Part shown: piece by piece, positions 1-5,281 of the stretch
How positions within the stretch are numbered: position 1 is the stretch's first letter
Layout: each line of letters starts with the position of its first letter
Assembly: GCA_018830365.1 (NCBI GenBank)
Contig: JAHJSK010000062.1
Span: 1 to 19,083, forward strand
Direction: 5' to 3'
Origin: Patescibacteria group bacterium
GTDB lineage: Bacteria > Patescibacteriota > Minisyncoccia > Minisyncoccales > CG1-02-41-26
DNA: 19,083 nucleotides
The notes under the pieces: generated by a model
Seen by the model: the letters and a program-made list of their open reading frames with translations, nothing else
Databases searched by the model: none
Told to the model about the DNA's origin: nothing
Made by a program: the position numbers and the translations under genes

Positions 1-54
1 CCCTGTTAAATTTCCTTTCAGAAATTTTACTTTCAGTAAAATTATTTAACAGGG
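1..54. repeat. Three-way-junction palindromic element, copy 1
   Basis: Outer arms CCCTGTTAAAT (1-11) and ATTTAACAGGG (44-54) are perfect reverse complements. They enclose two smaller hairpins: AAATTTC/GAAATTT around CTTTCA, and TTTTAC/GTAAAA around TTTCA. The fold is a Y or cloverleaf. A second copy at 2949-3001 keeps the outer arms but has different inner stems that still pair. It may extend beyond the left edge of the window. There is no T-run, so it is not an ordinary terminator. Confidence 0.75.
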
Positions 55-85
55 TAAAGGTCGAAATTTAACAAAAAAATTAACA

Positions 86-138
86 GGTAGGACATTTCTA
101 AATTGCTGGGGGTAGGACATTTCTAAATTGCTTTGACA
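86..138. repeat. Two 22-bp direct repeats, probable IS end remnant
   Basis: The 22-mer beginning GGTAGGACATTTCTAAATTG occurs at 86-107 and again at 111-132, followed by TTGACA at 133-138. Read on the minus strand it starts TGTCAAAGC and continues into AATTTAGAAATGTCC, repeated. Repeated subterminal motifs behind a TGT-type tip are what I would expect at the end of a DDE transposon of the IS21/IS481 type. No transposase is visible, so this is either a remnant or the edge of an element lying to the left. The family assignment is inference. Confidence 0.4.
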
Positions 139-163
139 GAGAGACGCGGAGATTAAGACACTT

Positions 164-192
164 TTGACTTTTTCTTTTTTATTTGGTAGAAT
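164..192 (+). promoter_or_regulatory. Sigma-70-type promoter for the 229-832 module
   Basis: A -35 box TTGACT (164-169) and a -10 box TAGAAT (187-192) are separated by 17 bp, close to consensus. The start site would fall near 199, giving a leader of about 30 nt before the ATG at 229. There is no Shine-Dalgarno motif in that leader. Confidence 0.55.
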
Positions 193-228
193 TTTAACAT
201 AAAAAACATAATTATTCTTATAAAAAAT

Positions 229-609
229 ATGGCTAAATTATTTTTACCAACTAAACTTACGGACGCTACGGTTGTGCCATGGGAAAAAGTAGCGCCGAAA
301 TCTGTATTTAAATTAGAAAAGGATTCCCGGGCAGGAGTGGTTTTGGACAAAGGAGGAGCACCAAGAATTTTTATTTTTGACACTAACGCTTTATTAGATG
401 TTTTATCCGAAATTGATGAAAAATTAATAGACAAGCTCTCGGACAAAGAGTATGCTTCCAAATCAGCCAATCCAGCTGGTTGGCTTATTGACGAAATTGA
501 ATCAAAATTACCGCTAAGAAATGATTTTATTGAATCCTTAAGAAAAGCGATTAAAGAAGCCCAAGAAAAGGGCTGGATTCCGTTTTCAAAAATCTTAAAC
601 AAATTTTAA
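229..609 (+). CDS. Antitoxin-like hypothetical protein upstream of a RelE-type toxin
   Basis: A 126-residue acidic/basic soluble protein without signal peptide or membrane segment. I do not recognise the N-terminal half firmly. The middle (IFIFDTNALLDVLSEIDEK) reads like a small beta-strand/helix unit. The C-terminal third (about residues 90-126) is a charged helix ending in EKGWIPFSKILNKF, which resembles the toxin-binding tail of many RelB/Phd-like antitoxins. It ends 16 nt before a RelE-fold toxin gene, the usual antitoxin-toxin order and spacing, and a promoter sits just upstream. The antitoxin role is inferred from context and length; it is longer than typical antitoxins (70-90 residues). 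It could instead be an unrelated conserved hypothetical. Confidence 0.6.
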   Translation: MAKLFLPTKLTDATVVPWEKVAPKSVFKLEKDSRAGVVLDKGGAPRIFIFDTNALLDVLSEIDEKLIDKLSDKEYASKSANPAGWLIDEIESKLPLRNDFIESLRKAIKEAQEKGWIPFSKILNKF

Positions 610-625
610 TTGAACAATTTAGTGT

Positions 626-832
626 ATGTTTGAAATTAAATTTTCTCCTAGAAGCGAAAAAGAACTTAAAAAACTTTCTTTATTTATTCAAAAACGAATT
701 AAGAAAAAATTAATCAACAACGCTTGTCTTTCCAATCCTTTGGTCCGAGCCAAACCATTAATTAATTTACCGCCAGCTACTCATCGTTTTCGCATTGGGA
801 AATATCGCGTTTCTTTTTATTTGGTATGTTAG
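626..832 (+). pseudogene. RelE/ParE-family toxin, C-terminally truncated
   Basis: Sixty-eight residues. The N-terminal part MFEIKFSPRSEKELKKL, the helix FIQKRIKKKL and the core motif LPPATHRFRIGKYRVSFYLV are typical of RelE/ParE-superfamily mRNA interferases or gyrase-type toxins. Family members normally run 85-95 residues and finish with one or two more strands carrying a conserved His/Arg/Tyr cluster. Here the frame stops at TAG (830-832) right after YLVC, and none of the three forward frames of 833-905 restores the missing end. The protein has therefore lost about 20 C-terminal residues, including likely active-site positions, and is probably inactive. It lies 16 nt behind its presumed antitoxin and ahead of a terminator. 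Confidence 0.7.
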
Positions 833-909
833 CTCAAAAGCAACCGAGGTGTTAGGCAAGACAAACACGAAGGAGGCGACTTGAGTCATTGATTACTTAA
901 GGGAACATC

Positions 910-941
910 AAGAAGGGATTTAAAACATCCCTTCTTTTTTT
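910..941 (+). terminator. Rho-independent terminator
   Basis: Stem AAGAAGGGA (910-918) pairs with TCCCTTCTT (928-936) around a 9-nt loop and runs into a T-tract (935-941). It closes the 229-832 transcription unit. The 77 nt between the toxin stop and this hairpin also holds a small imperfect stem (CTTGAGT/ACTTAAG), so an independent small RNA cannot be excluded. Confidence 0.75.
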
Positions 942-1069
942 ATTCTATTGGTTCGCGATAAACATCTTTTTTTGAAGGGCTTTTTAATGGTTTCGGATTT
1001 TTTTTGAAAAAGGCTCTTCTTCGGAAACAAAATTTTTTATAAAAACTATTTAATTGCAATCAAAAGAAT

Positions 1070-1097
1070 TTGCAATTTGCAAAATATATTTTAATAT
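1070..1097 (+). promoter_or_regulatory. Candidate promoter of rpsL-rpsG
   Basis: TTGCAA (1070-1075) and TAATAT (1092-1097) are spaced by 16 bp. This is the best sigma-70-like pair between the upstream terminator (910-941) and rpsL. If used, the leader is about 200 nt and contains the CCCGTAGGG hairpins and the heptad array. Confidence 0.4.
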
Positions 1098-1151
1098 GGT
1101 AGATTAATATTTGTAATTTAAAATTGTAAATTGTAAATTGATTGAAAATTG

Positions 1152-1215
1152 CCGCCCTACGGGTGGTCATCCGCAGGACGATCACCCTACGGGAGATGTC
1201 CCGAAAGAACAAAAA
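1152..1215 (-). repeat. Two hairpin + CCCGTAGGG repeat units
   Basis: Read on the minus strand, each unit is a 5-6 bp hairpin followed by CCCGTAGGG. One hairpin is TCGTCC/GGATGA, the other TGTTC/GGACA. The conserved nonamer reads CCCTACGGG on the plus strand at 1155-1163 and 1185-1193. Related units are at 10944-11090. The two units also form a larger fold (GGGTGGTC with GATCACCC). Confidence 0.6.
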
Positions 1216-1232
1216 TTGTAAATTATTTTATT

Positions 1233-1295
1233 TTTAACTTTTAACCTTGAACTTTGAAATTGCTTTTAAGTTTTGCGTTTTGCGTTTTGCGTTTC
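1233..1295 (+). repeat. Degenerate heptad array ahead of rpsL
   Basis: Nine consecutive 7-nt units in constant register: TTTAACT, TTTAACC, TTGAACT, TTGAAAT, TGCTTTT, AAGTTTT, GCGTTTT, GCGTTTT, GCGTTTC. It ends 5 nt before the rpsL ATG at 1301. The same GCGTTTT unit precedes rpsG and dnaE. Confidence 0.8.
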
Positions 1296-1300
1296 ATACT

Positions 1301-1723
1301 ATGTGTCCCACCATTCATCAACTTATTAAAAAGCCGAGAAAAAAGACAGAGAAAAAAATTAAAATGAAGGCGTTGACCTTTAGTTTTGACACGCAAAAAA
1401 ATAAGGTATCTTGGTATCCATCGCCTTTTAAAAGAGGAATTTGTTTAAAAGTTTTCACAATGACGCCTAAAAAACCAAATTCCGCTTTAAGAAAAGTTGC
1501 GCGGGTAAAATTAAGCAACAATAAAGAGGTGACTGCTTATATTCCGGGGGAAGGTCATAATTTGCAGCCCCACTCTGTGGTTTTAATAAGAGGAGGAAGA
1601 GTTAGGGATTTGCCAGGAGTGAGATATCATGTGGTAAGAGGTCCGCTGGACGCAGGTCCAGTAGTAGAAAGAAGACAAGGCAGATCAAGATATGGAACAA
1701 AGAGGGTGAAAAAAAAGATTTAA
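1301..1723 (+). CDS. rpsL: 30S ribosomal protein S12
   Basis: S12 lies at the decoding centre of the 30S subunit. The start at 1301 gives MCPTIHQLIKKPRKK, matching the family N-terminus; an in-frame upstream TTG would add an unsupported low-complexity leader. Family blocks are TPKKPNSALRKVARVKL (residues 56-72), EVTAYIPGEGHNLQ, IRGGRVRDLPGVRYH (96-110) and GRSRYGTKR at the end. The protein has 140 residues against about 124 in E. coli; the extra length is mainly a 13-residue insertion at about 26-40 before KRG, a form I associate with Parcubacteria. The K43-equivalent (K57) is kept, but the K88-equivalent is Arg102. The methylthiolation-site Asp (D103) is present. It is first of the rpsL-rpsG pair. 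No Shine-Dalgarno is visible; a heptad array abuts the start. Confidence 0.97.
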   Translation: MCPTIHQLIKKPRKKTEKKIKMKALTFSFDTQKNKVSWYPSPFKRGICLKVFTMTPKKPNSALRKVARVKLSNNKEVTAYIPGEGHNLQPHSVVLIRGGRVRDLPGVRYHVVRGPLDAGPVVERRQGRSRYGTKRVKKKI

Positions 1724-1784
1724 GATTTAAGATTTAAGATTTTGAGTTGTTGTTTTGAGTTTTGACTTTTGCGTTTTGCGTTTA
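1715..1784 (+). repeat. Heptad array between rpsL and rpsG
   Basis: Ten 7-nt units in register: four AAGATTT (the first overlapping the rpsL stop), then TGAGTTG, TTGTTTT, GAGTTTT, GACTTTT, GCGTTTT, GCGTTTA. It fills nearly all of the rpsL-rpsG gap and stops 8 nt before the rpsG ATG. Confidence 0.8.
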
Positions 1785-1792
1785 TTCAAATT

Positions 1793-2266
1793 ATGTCTAA
1801 AAAATTTAAAATACGAGAAATTAAGCCAGAGTCAGTTTATAACGATGTTTTGCTGGCTAAATTTATCAATCATATAATGCAAAGAGGAAAGAAGTTTTTG
1901 GCGGGTAAAATTGTTTACCGGGCTTTTGACATAATTAAAAAAGATAACAAAGAAAATCCTTTGGATATTTTTAAAAAAGCGTTAGATAAAATCGGACCTT
2001 CGGTTGAAGTCAGGCCGCGAAGAGTTGGGGGCGCTACTTACCAAGTTCCCGTAGATGTGAAGGGCGATAGAAAAATGGGTTTGGCAATGAGATGGCTGAT
2101 TGAAACAACTAGAAAAAAGAAAGGAAAAACTATGGATGAAAAATTAGCTCATGAAATAATTGCAGCATCAAAAGGGGAAGGGGATGCCGTGAAAAAACGA
2201 ATCAATATTGAAAAAATGGCGGCGGCTAATCGCTCTTTTGCTTATTTGGCAAAATCAAAAAAATAG
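1793..2266 (+). CDS. rpsG: 30S ribosomal protein S7
   Basis: S7 nucleates 30S head assembly and contacts tRNA in the E site. Starting at 1793 (MSKKFKIREIKPES) gives 157 residues, the usual length; a longer reading with MRFAFIQI is not family-like and lies in the heptad repeat. Diagnostic blocks are NHIMQRGKK, the core VEVRPRRVGGATYQVPVDV (residues about 73-91), then MGLAMRWLIETTRKKKGKTM and the C-terminal helix with KMAAANRSFAYL. It is expected to be cotranscribed with rpsL, and only 14 nt separate it from the DUF4258 gene, so that toxin-like gene may be read from the ribosomal promoter. There is no Shine-Dalgarno; the start context is AAATTATG. Confidence 0.97.
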   Translation: MSKKFKIREIKPESVYNDVLLAKFINHIMQRGKKFLAGKIVYRAFDIIKKDNKENPLDIFKKALDKIGPSVEVRPRRVGGATYQVPVDVKGDRKMGLAMRWLIETTRKKKGKTMDEKLAHEIIAASKGEGDAVKKRINIEKMAAANRSFAYLAKSKK

Positions 2267-2280
2267 AGAGCATTATTTTT

Positions 2281-2532
2281 ATGAATAATATTGTTTTTAC
2301 CGATCATGCTTATTATCAGATGAAAGAAAGAAAAATTTCAGAAAAATCAATAATTGCTGCCCTGAATAACCCCGATAGAATTAAATCGCAAACAAATCAA
2401 AGAAAACAATTAATAAAATTATTCCAACGCAATAAAAGGAAATATTTTTTAGTGGTGATATATGAAGAAAATCGTCAAGTCAAAAAAGTCGTTACGGTAT
2501 TTGTCACCTCTAAAATTAAAAAATATTTCTAA
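2281..2532 (+). CDS. DUF4258 family protein, putative toxin
   Basis: Eighty-three residues. The N-terminal pattern FTDHAYYQMKERKISEKSI followed by LNNPDRI is the signature of DUF4258 proteins (His-x-x-x-x-Met-x-x-Arg). These are small proteins of RelE/BrnT-like fold that often sit in two-gene toxin-antitoxin-like modules. The C-terminal half is basic with alternating strands (KYFLVVIYEENRQVKKVVTVFVT). A DUF2283 gene follows 8 nt downstream, a pairing seen repeatedly in bacteria and consistent with toxin plus partner. It begins 14 nt after the rpsG stop, so it may ride on the ribosomal transcript. Toxin activity is inferred from family and context; nothing in the sequence proves it. Confidence 0.8.
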   Translation: MNNIVFTDHAYYQMKERKISEKSIIAALNNPDRIKSQTNQRKQLIKLFQRNKRKYFLVVIYEENRQVKKVVTVFVTSKIKKYF

Positions 2533-2540
2533 ATTAATAT

Positions 2541-2771
2541 ATGCGATTCCACTACGATAAAAAACAAGATGCTTTATATATCAGATTTAATGAAAATCTT
2601 TACGCTGAAAGCGACGAAATACACGAAGGAATTATTTTAGATTATAATAAACAGGGTAAAATTATTGGTATGGAAATTCTTGATGTTTCTAAAAAATTCC
2701 CGCGGCAATTTAAAACAGAAATAATCAAACGCAAACTTCCTTTATCAATTCTCATTGAATCTAAAATTTAA
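2541..2771 (+). CDS. DUF2283 family protein, probable DUF4258 partner
   Basis: Seventy-six residues. MRFHYDKKQDALYIRF, then EGIILDYNKQGKIIGMEILD, is the complete DUF2283 pattern: a short beta-rich domain with a conserved D-A-L-Y-I-R strand and a G-x-E-I-L-D turn. The family function is unsettled; members often accompany DUF4258 genes and are presumed to neutralise them. The gene overlaps nothing and follows the DUF4258 stop by 8 nt, so the two are very likely one operon. The next 315 nt contain only repeats. Confidence 0.85.
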   Translation: MRFHYDKKQDALYIRFNENLYAESDEIHEGIILDYNKQGKIIGMEILDVSKKFPRQFKTEIIKRKLPLSILIESKI

Positions 2772-2851
2772 GGTTTTGTTGTGTCGGAAGAATTTTTAAT
2801 TATGACTATTGAAAACTAGATAAGCTCCGCTTAAGTGGCGCTTCGTTTGAA
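2772..2851. other. Spacer with a terminal fragment of the GGGGTTTAT element
   Basis: No gene is visible. GAAAACTAGATAAGC (2810-2824) is echoed by GAAAACCAGATATGC (2849-2863). CGCTTCGTTTGAAAA near 2840-2854 matches the outer end of the insertion element at 11527-11658, so a truncated copy of that element lies here. Confidence 0.45.
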
Positions 2852-2947
2852 AACCAGATATGCAATTTTTTCGGAGAGAAAAATTGCACTGGCGACTCGC
2901 CTCGCTTCGCGGGCGAAGCGGGGACGCGGCAATGGGATGCTTAATTT
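2852..2947 (+). repeat. Dispersed spacer repeat, copy 1
   Basis: A 96-nt block starting AACCAGATA and ending GCTTAATTT, nearly identical to 8342-8438. It holds two hairpins: GCAATTTTT/AAAAATTGC, and a GC-rich one (CTCGCTTCG/CGAAGCGGG). The loop of the first hairpin is inverted relative to copy 2. Downstream flanks of the two copies also match, except that different hairpins are inserted in them. Confidence 0.85.
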
Positions 2948-2948
2948 A

Positions 2949-3001
2949 CCCTGTTAAATAATTCGCCTTTGGCGAATTGCCCTTCAGGGCATTTAACAGG
3001 G
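2949..3001. repeat. Three-way-junction palindromic element, copy 2
   Basis: Outer arms CCCTGTTAAAT (2949-2959) and ATTTAACAGGG (2991-3001) are identical to those at 1-54. The inner hairpins are AATTCGCC/GGCGAATT around TTT, and GCCC/GGGC around TTCA. The inner sequences differ from copy 1 but pair perfectly, so the structure has been conserved or regenerated. Confidence 0.8.
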
Positions 3002-3020
3002 TGAACTCAAATGTCCACTT

Positions 3021-3054
3021 GCCCCTCACCTTTTTTTTAAAAAAGGTGAGGGGC
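3021..3054. repeat. GCCCCTCACC hairpin, copy 1
   Basis: A perfect 16-bp stem (GCCCCTCACCTTTTTT, 3021-3036, with its complement at 3039-3054) and a 2-nt centre. The G+C half is at the base and the A+T half at the tip, with no T-run after it, so it is not a canonical terminator. Relatives are at 8439-8472 and 8508-8544. Confidence 0.8.
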
Positions 3055-3086
3055 TTGCTTTCAAAAAAACACTTTCCGATATAATT

Positions 3087-3503
3087 ATGAAATTATCTGC
3101 TAAACAAAAATCTCAAATTCAAAAAATCGGAGATAAATATCGTCTCAAGCTGATTTTGATTCATGGTTCGTACGCAAAAGCAAAGCAACGGATCGGAAGC
3201 GATTTAGATGTTGCGATTTTAGGTAAGCAACCAATTGATTGGAAAACCTTTAATAACATTTTCAGCGATTTGGAAAATGTTTTTGGAAACAAAAAAGAGC
3301 GAGAGCTTGATTTAAAAACTTTGGAAAATGTTGATGCTTTATTTTTATATCAAGTGATGAAAGACAGCATTTTGCTTTATGGTTTTTCATTTGATTATTG
3401 GGAATTAAAAACTTATAGCATACGAAATTATTGGGACAATATGCCTATTTTTAAATTAGAGGACGCTCTACTTAATAAATTTTTCAAAAGAAAATATGCT
3501 TGA
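3087..3503 (+). CDS. mntA: MntA-type nucleotidyltransferase antitoxin (module 1)
   Basis: A 138-residue minimal nucleotidyltransferase. The motif GS-x10-D-x-D is present as HGSYAKAKQR then IGSDLDVAIL (about residues 29-48), giving the two metal-binding Asp residues of the MNT fold. A third acidic position is plausible at ERELDLKTL. In characterised MntA-HepT systems this enzyme transfers AMP from ATP onto a Tyr of the HEPN toxin and so silences it. It overlaps the downstream HEPN gene by 8 nt, the standard coupled arrangement. TATAAT (3080-3085) sits 1 nt before the ATG; a start there would leave the ATG upstream of the transcript, so this -10-like match is probably not used for this frame. 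No Shine-Dalgarno is visible. Confidence 0.88.
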   Translation: MKLSAKQKSQIQKIGDKYRLKLILIHGSYAKAKQRIGSDLDVAILGKQPIDWKTFNNIFSDLENVFGNKKERELDLKTLENVDALFLYQVMKDSILLYGFSFDYWELKTYSIRNYWDNMPIFKLEDALLNKFFKRKYA

Positions 3504-3927
3504 TAGAATTTTTGTCAAAAGAAAATTAAAAATGATTACTGAAGATTTGGATTGTTTAAAAGAATTTCGCGATTATAGTTTAGATGATTTGGCAAAAGAT
3601 TTTTTAAAACAAGCGGCTGTTGAAAGAATGCTTGAAAGAATTGTGATCAGAGCTGTTGACATCAACAATCACATTATTATTGAAAAAGGAAAAGGCATAG
3701 AAAAAATCAGAGGATACGCTGATACTTTTAAAGAATTGGTTAATTTTAAAATTTATTCTCAAGACCTGGCAAAAAAATTAAGCGAGGACGCAAGATTTAG
3801 AAACATTTTAGTTCATGAATACAATAATGTTGATAAAAATTTAATTCATAAAAAGATGAAGGAAGTTATTGATGATTTTAATAAATATTCAGCATCTATT
3901 TTGAAATTTTTAACAAAAGAAAAATAG
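3496..3927 (+). CDS. hepT: HepT-like HEPN ribonuclease toxin (module 1)
   Basis: A 143-residue all-alpha HEPN protein of the HepT/DUF86 type. The catalytic motif R-x4-H-x-Y is intact as RNILVHEY (about residues 102-109), within ARFRNILVHEYNNVDK. The Arg and His form the ribonuclease site and the Tyr is the known AMPylation target. Other family features are the helix with QAAVERMLERIVIRAVDINNHII and a C-terminal helix. The first 8 nt overlap the antitoxin gene, so translation is probably coupled. Everything needed for activity is visible, making this the best-preserved toxin in the island. Confidence 0.9.
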   Translation: MLDRIFVKRKLKMITEDLDCLKEFRDYSLDDLAKDFLKQAAVERMLERIVIRAVDINNHIIIEKGKGIEKIRGYADTFKELVNFKIYSQDLAKKLSEDARFRNILVHEYNNVDKNLIHKKMKEVIDDFNKYSASILKFLTKEK

Positions 3928-3991
3928 AAAAATAAGAGAATGTAAAAAATAATTCAAAATCTTATGTCGGAATTTTGAATTTTTATTTTAT

Positions 3992-4432
3992 ATGTTTTTT
4001 AAATCAATTAAACAATTTATTATTAAAAATAAATTACAAAAAATATTGGATAAATATCCAATTGTTTTTGCTTATGTTTTTGGTTCTTACGCAAAAGAGC
4101 GATCAGGGCTTTTAAGCGATTTTGATATTGCTATTTTTATTAATCCAAAAATTGAAATAAATAAAAGAGATAAAATTCGTTTTGACATTAAAGATGATAT
4201 TGAAAAATTTTTAAAAAAAACCGATGTTGTTGTATTAAATGAGGCGGAGCCATTCTTAGAAAAAGAAGTTGTTTATGATGGAAAAGTTTTATACGCCAAA
4301 GATGACAACGCGCGCAGGCATTATGAAGCCAACGCGATTGGCAGATGGCTTGATTGGGAGTATTATGATAAACAATTTATTCAATCAATCAGAAAAAACT
4401 TCGGAAAACCAATTAAAATTTATGGCCAATAA
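3992..4432 (+). CDS. mntA: MntA-type nucleotidyltransferase antitoxin (module 2)
   Basis: A 146-residue MNT-fold protein with VFGSYAKERSG then LLSDFDIAIF (GS-x10-D-x-D, about residues 30-49) and a later acidic strand TDVVVLNEAEPF. The C-terminal segment DDNARRHYEANAIGRWLDWE is a helical tail found in MntA proteins that pair with HepT toxins. It is only distantly similar to module 1, so the two pairs look like independent acquisitions rather than a recent tandem duplication. The last 11 nt overlap the start of the following HEPN gene. Confidence 0.88.
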   Translation: MFFKSIKQFIIKNKLQKILDKYPIVFAYVFGSYAKERSGLLSDFDIAIFINPKIEINKRDKIRFDIKDDIEKFLKKTDVVVLNEAEPFLEKEVVYDGKVLYAKDDNARRHYEANAIGRWLDWEYYDKQFIQSIRKNFGKPIKIYGQ

Positions 4433-4844
4433 AGAAATTATTTACAGAAGAATAAAAAAATTACGAGAATATATTTCCAAACTTAAAGCGCTTCAAAAAC
4501 ATAGTTTTGAAAAATTTGACATTAATGTAGAAATAAACTGGGCCATTGACAGAGGGTTGCAACTTGCAATTGAATCATGCATTGATATAGGAAAAGAAAT
4601 TATCACTGCTTCTGATTTTGAAAAACCTGAATCTTATCAGCATATTTTTCAAATTTTAAGAAAACATCAAATTATTGACGAAAATTTATGTGAAAAAATA
4701 CAAGAATTAACGAGGTTTCGCAATAAATTAATCCATGATTACCTCTATTTGGATTCGAAAGAAATTTATATGTTTTTTAAAAAAAATTTAGGATATTTTG
4801 AAGAATATCTTTATGCAATAGAAAAATTTATGAAAAAGGTTTAA
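4422..4844 (+). CDS. hepT: HepT-like HEPN ribonuclease toxin (module 2)
   Basis: The start at 4422 (MANKEIIYRRIKKLREYI) is chosen because it overlaps the antitoxin by 11 nt and gives 140 residues, the usual HepT size; an upstream in-frame ATG would place 50 residues inside the antitoxin gene. Helix 2 (NWAIDRGLQLAIESCIDIG) matches the HepT helix that carries the conserved A-x-E/Q-x-x-I-D pattern. The R-x4-H-x-Y motif is intact as RNKLIHDY. It is predicted to be an RNase silenced by AMPylation at that Tyr. The next gene starts 4 nt after its stop. Confidence 0.9.
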   Translation: MANKEIIYRRIKKLREYISKLKALQKHSFEKFDINVEINWAIDRGLQLAIESCIDIGKEIITASDFEKPESYQHIFQILRKHQIIDENLCEKIQELTRFRNKLIHDYLYLDSKEIYMFFKKNLGYFEEYLYAIEKFMKKV

Positions 4845-4848
4845 AAAT

Positions 4849-5277
4849 ATGGCAGAAAAAGAAAAAAAATTATTTGAACAAGAAATACTCGCAGATCCAG
4901 AGAGAGAGAGAGAGAATAAAGAGAAAGAAATTAAAGATTTGTTATTTGACATAAATCGTTGTTTAAATGAATGGACAATTATGGAGGATAAGTGGATTAC
5001 ACCCGAAATGTATTTGCCGAGTAAAAAAGAAGAATTAGAAAAAATACGAAAAAATAAATTAAGAAAAAATTGGTTTCAATTTGTAACCCTTACGATTGAA
5101 GGCGCCGAAGAGGTGTTGGATGAAAATAGTTATGAAACATTAAACAAGAAATTAGGTGAATTGATAAAAAAAGTTCATTCAACTCAAGGAAAAGAAGGGA
5201 AAATGAATAGAGGATTGGTGGAGCAAGGAGATAACTTATTGATAGAGCTTAAAGATTTGTTGGAGAAAAAATTTTAA
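4849..5277 (+). CDS. Charged coiled-coil-like protein of unknown function
   Basis: 142 residues, very rich in Lys and Glu, with no signal peptide, membrane segment or motif I recognise. The first 35 residues are predicted helical and charged (PERERENKEKEIKDL); the centre holds aromatic residues (EWTIMEDKWITPEMYLPS and NWFQFVTLTIEGAEEVL); the last 40 are again helical. It lies 4 nt after the module 2 HEPN gene and just ahead of a broken HEPN gene, so it is probably part of the same transcript. The coding sequence contains (AG)8 at 4899-4914, a dinucleotide run where slippage would shift the frame after residue 22. A role in the toxin-antitoxin island is guilt by association only. Confidence 0.65.
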   Translation: MAEKEKKLFEQEILADPERERENKEKEIKDLLFDINRCLNEWTIMEDKWITPEMYLPSKKEELEKIRKNKLRKNWFQFVTLTIEGAEEVLDENSYETLNKKLGELIKKVHSTQGKEGKMNRGLVEQGDNLLIELKDLLEKKF

Positions 5278-5281
5278 AAAT

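Larger units (their letters stand above)
942..1232. other. Non-coding spacer before rpsL
   Basis: No gene is visible. The stretch contains an imperfect hairpin near 975-1020, a promoter candidate at 1070-1097, degenerate 7-bp repeats of the ATTGTAA type around 1105-1145, and two minus-strand copies of the hairpin plus CCCGTAGGG unit at 1152-1215. Confidence 0.7.

Noticed and set aside
153..602. Minus-strand 149-residue open frame opposite the antitoxin-like gene
   Set aside because: The plus-strand frame has the promoter, the partner gene and protein-like composition; the minus frame is serine-rich shadow translation.
833..909. tmRNA or SRP RNA
   Set aside because: No tRNA-like domain, tag-coding frame or SRP Alu/S-domain motifs are visible; the stretch is also too short.
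2258..2275. 18-bp match (reverse complement) between the end of rpsG and 11201-11218 just before secG
   Set aside because: The sequence is mostly A-run plus TAGAGAGCATTA and ends abruptly; in AT-rich DNA of this length one such match could be chance. No further homology extends it.
3021..3054. GCCCCTCACC hairpins read as rho-independent terminators
   Set aside because: The stems are strong but no T-tract follows, and they occur at varied positions within a duplicated scaffold, which fits mobile palindromes better.
3080..3085. TATAAT as the -10 box for the first MntA gene
   Set aside because: It ends one base before the ATG, so transcription would begin downstream of the start codon. The same sequence occurs in the other spacer copy (near 8560) without a gene, so it belongs to the repeat.
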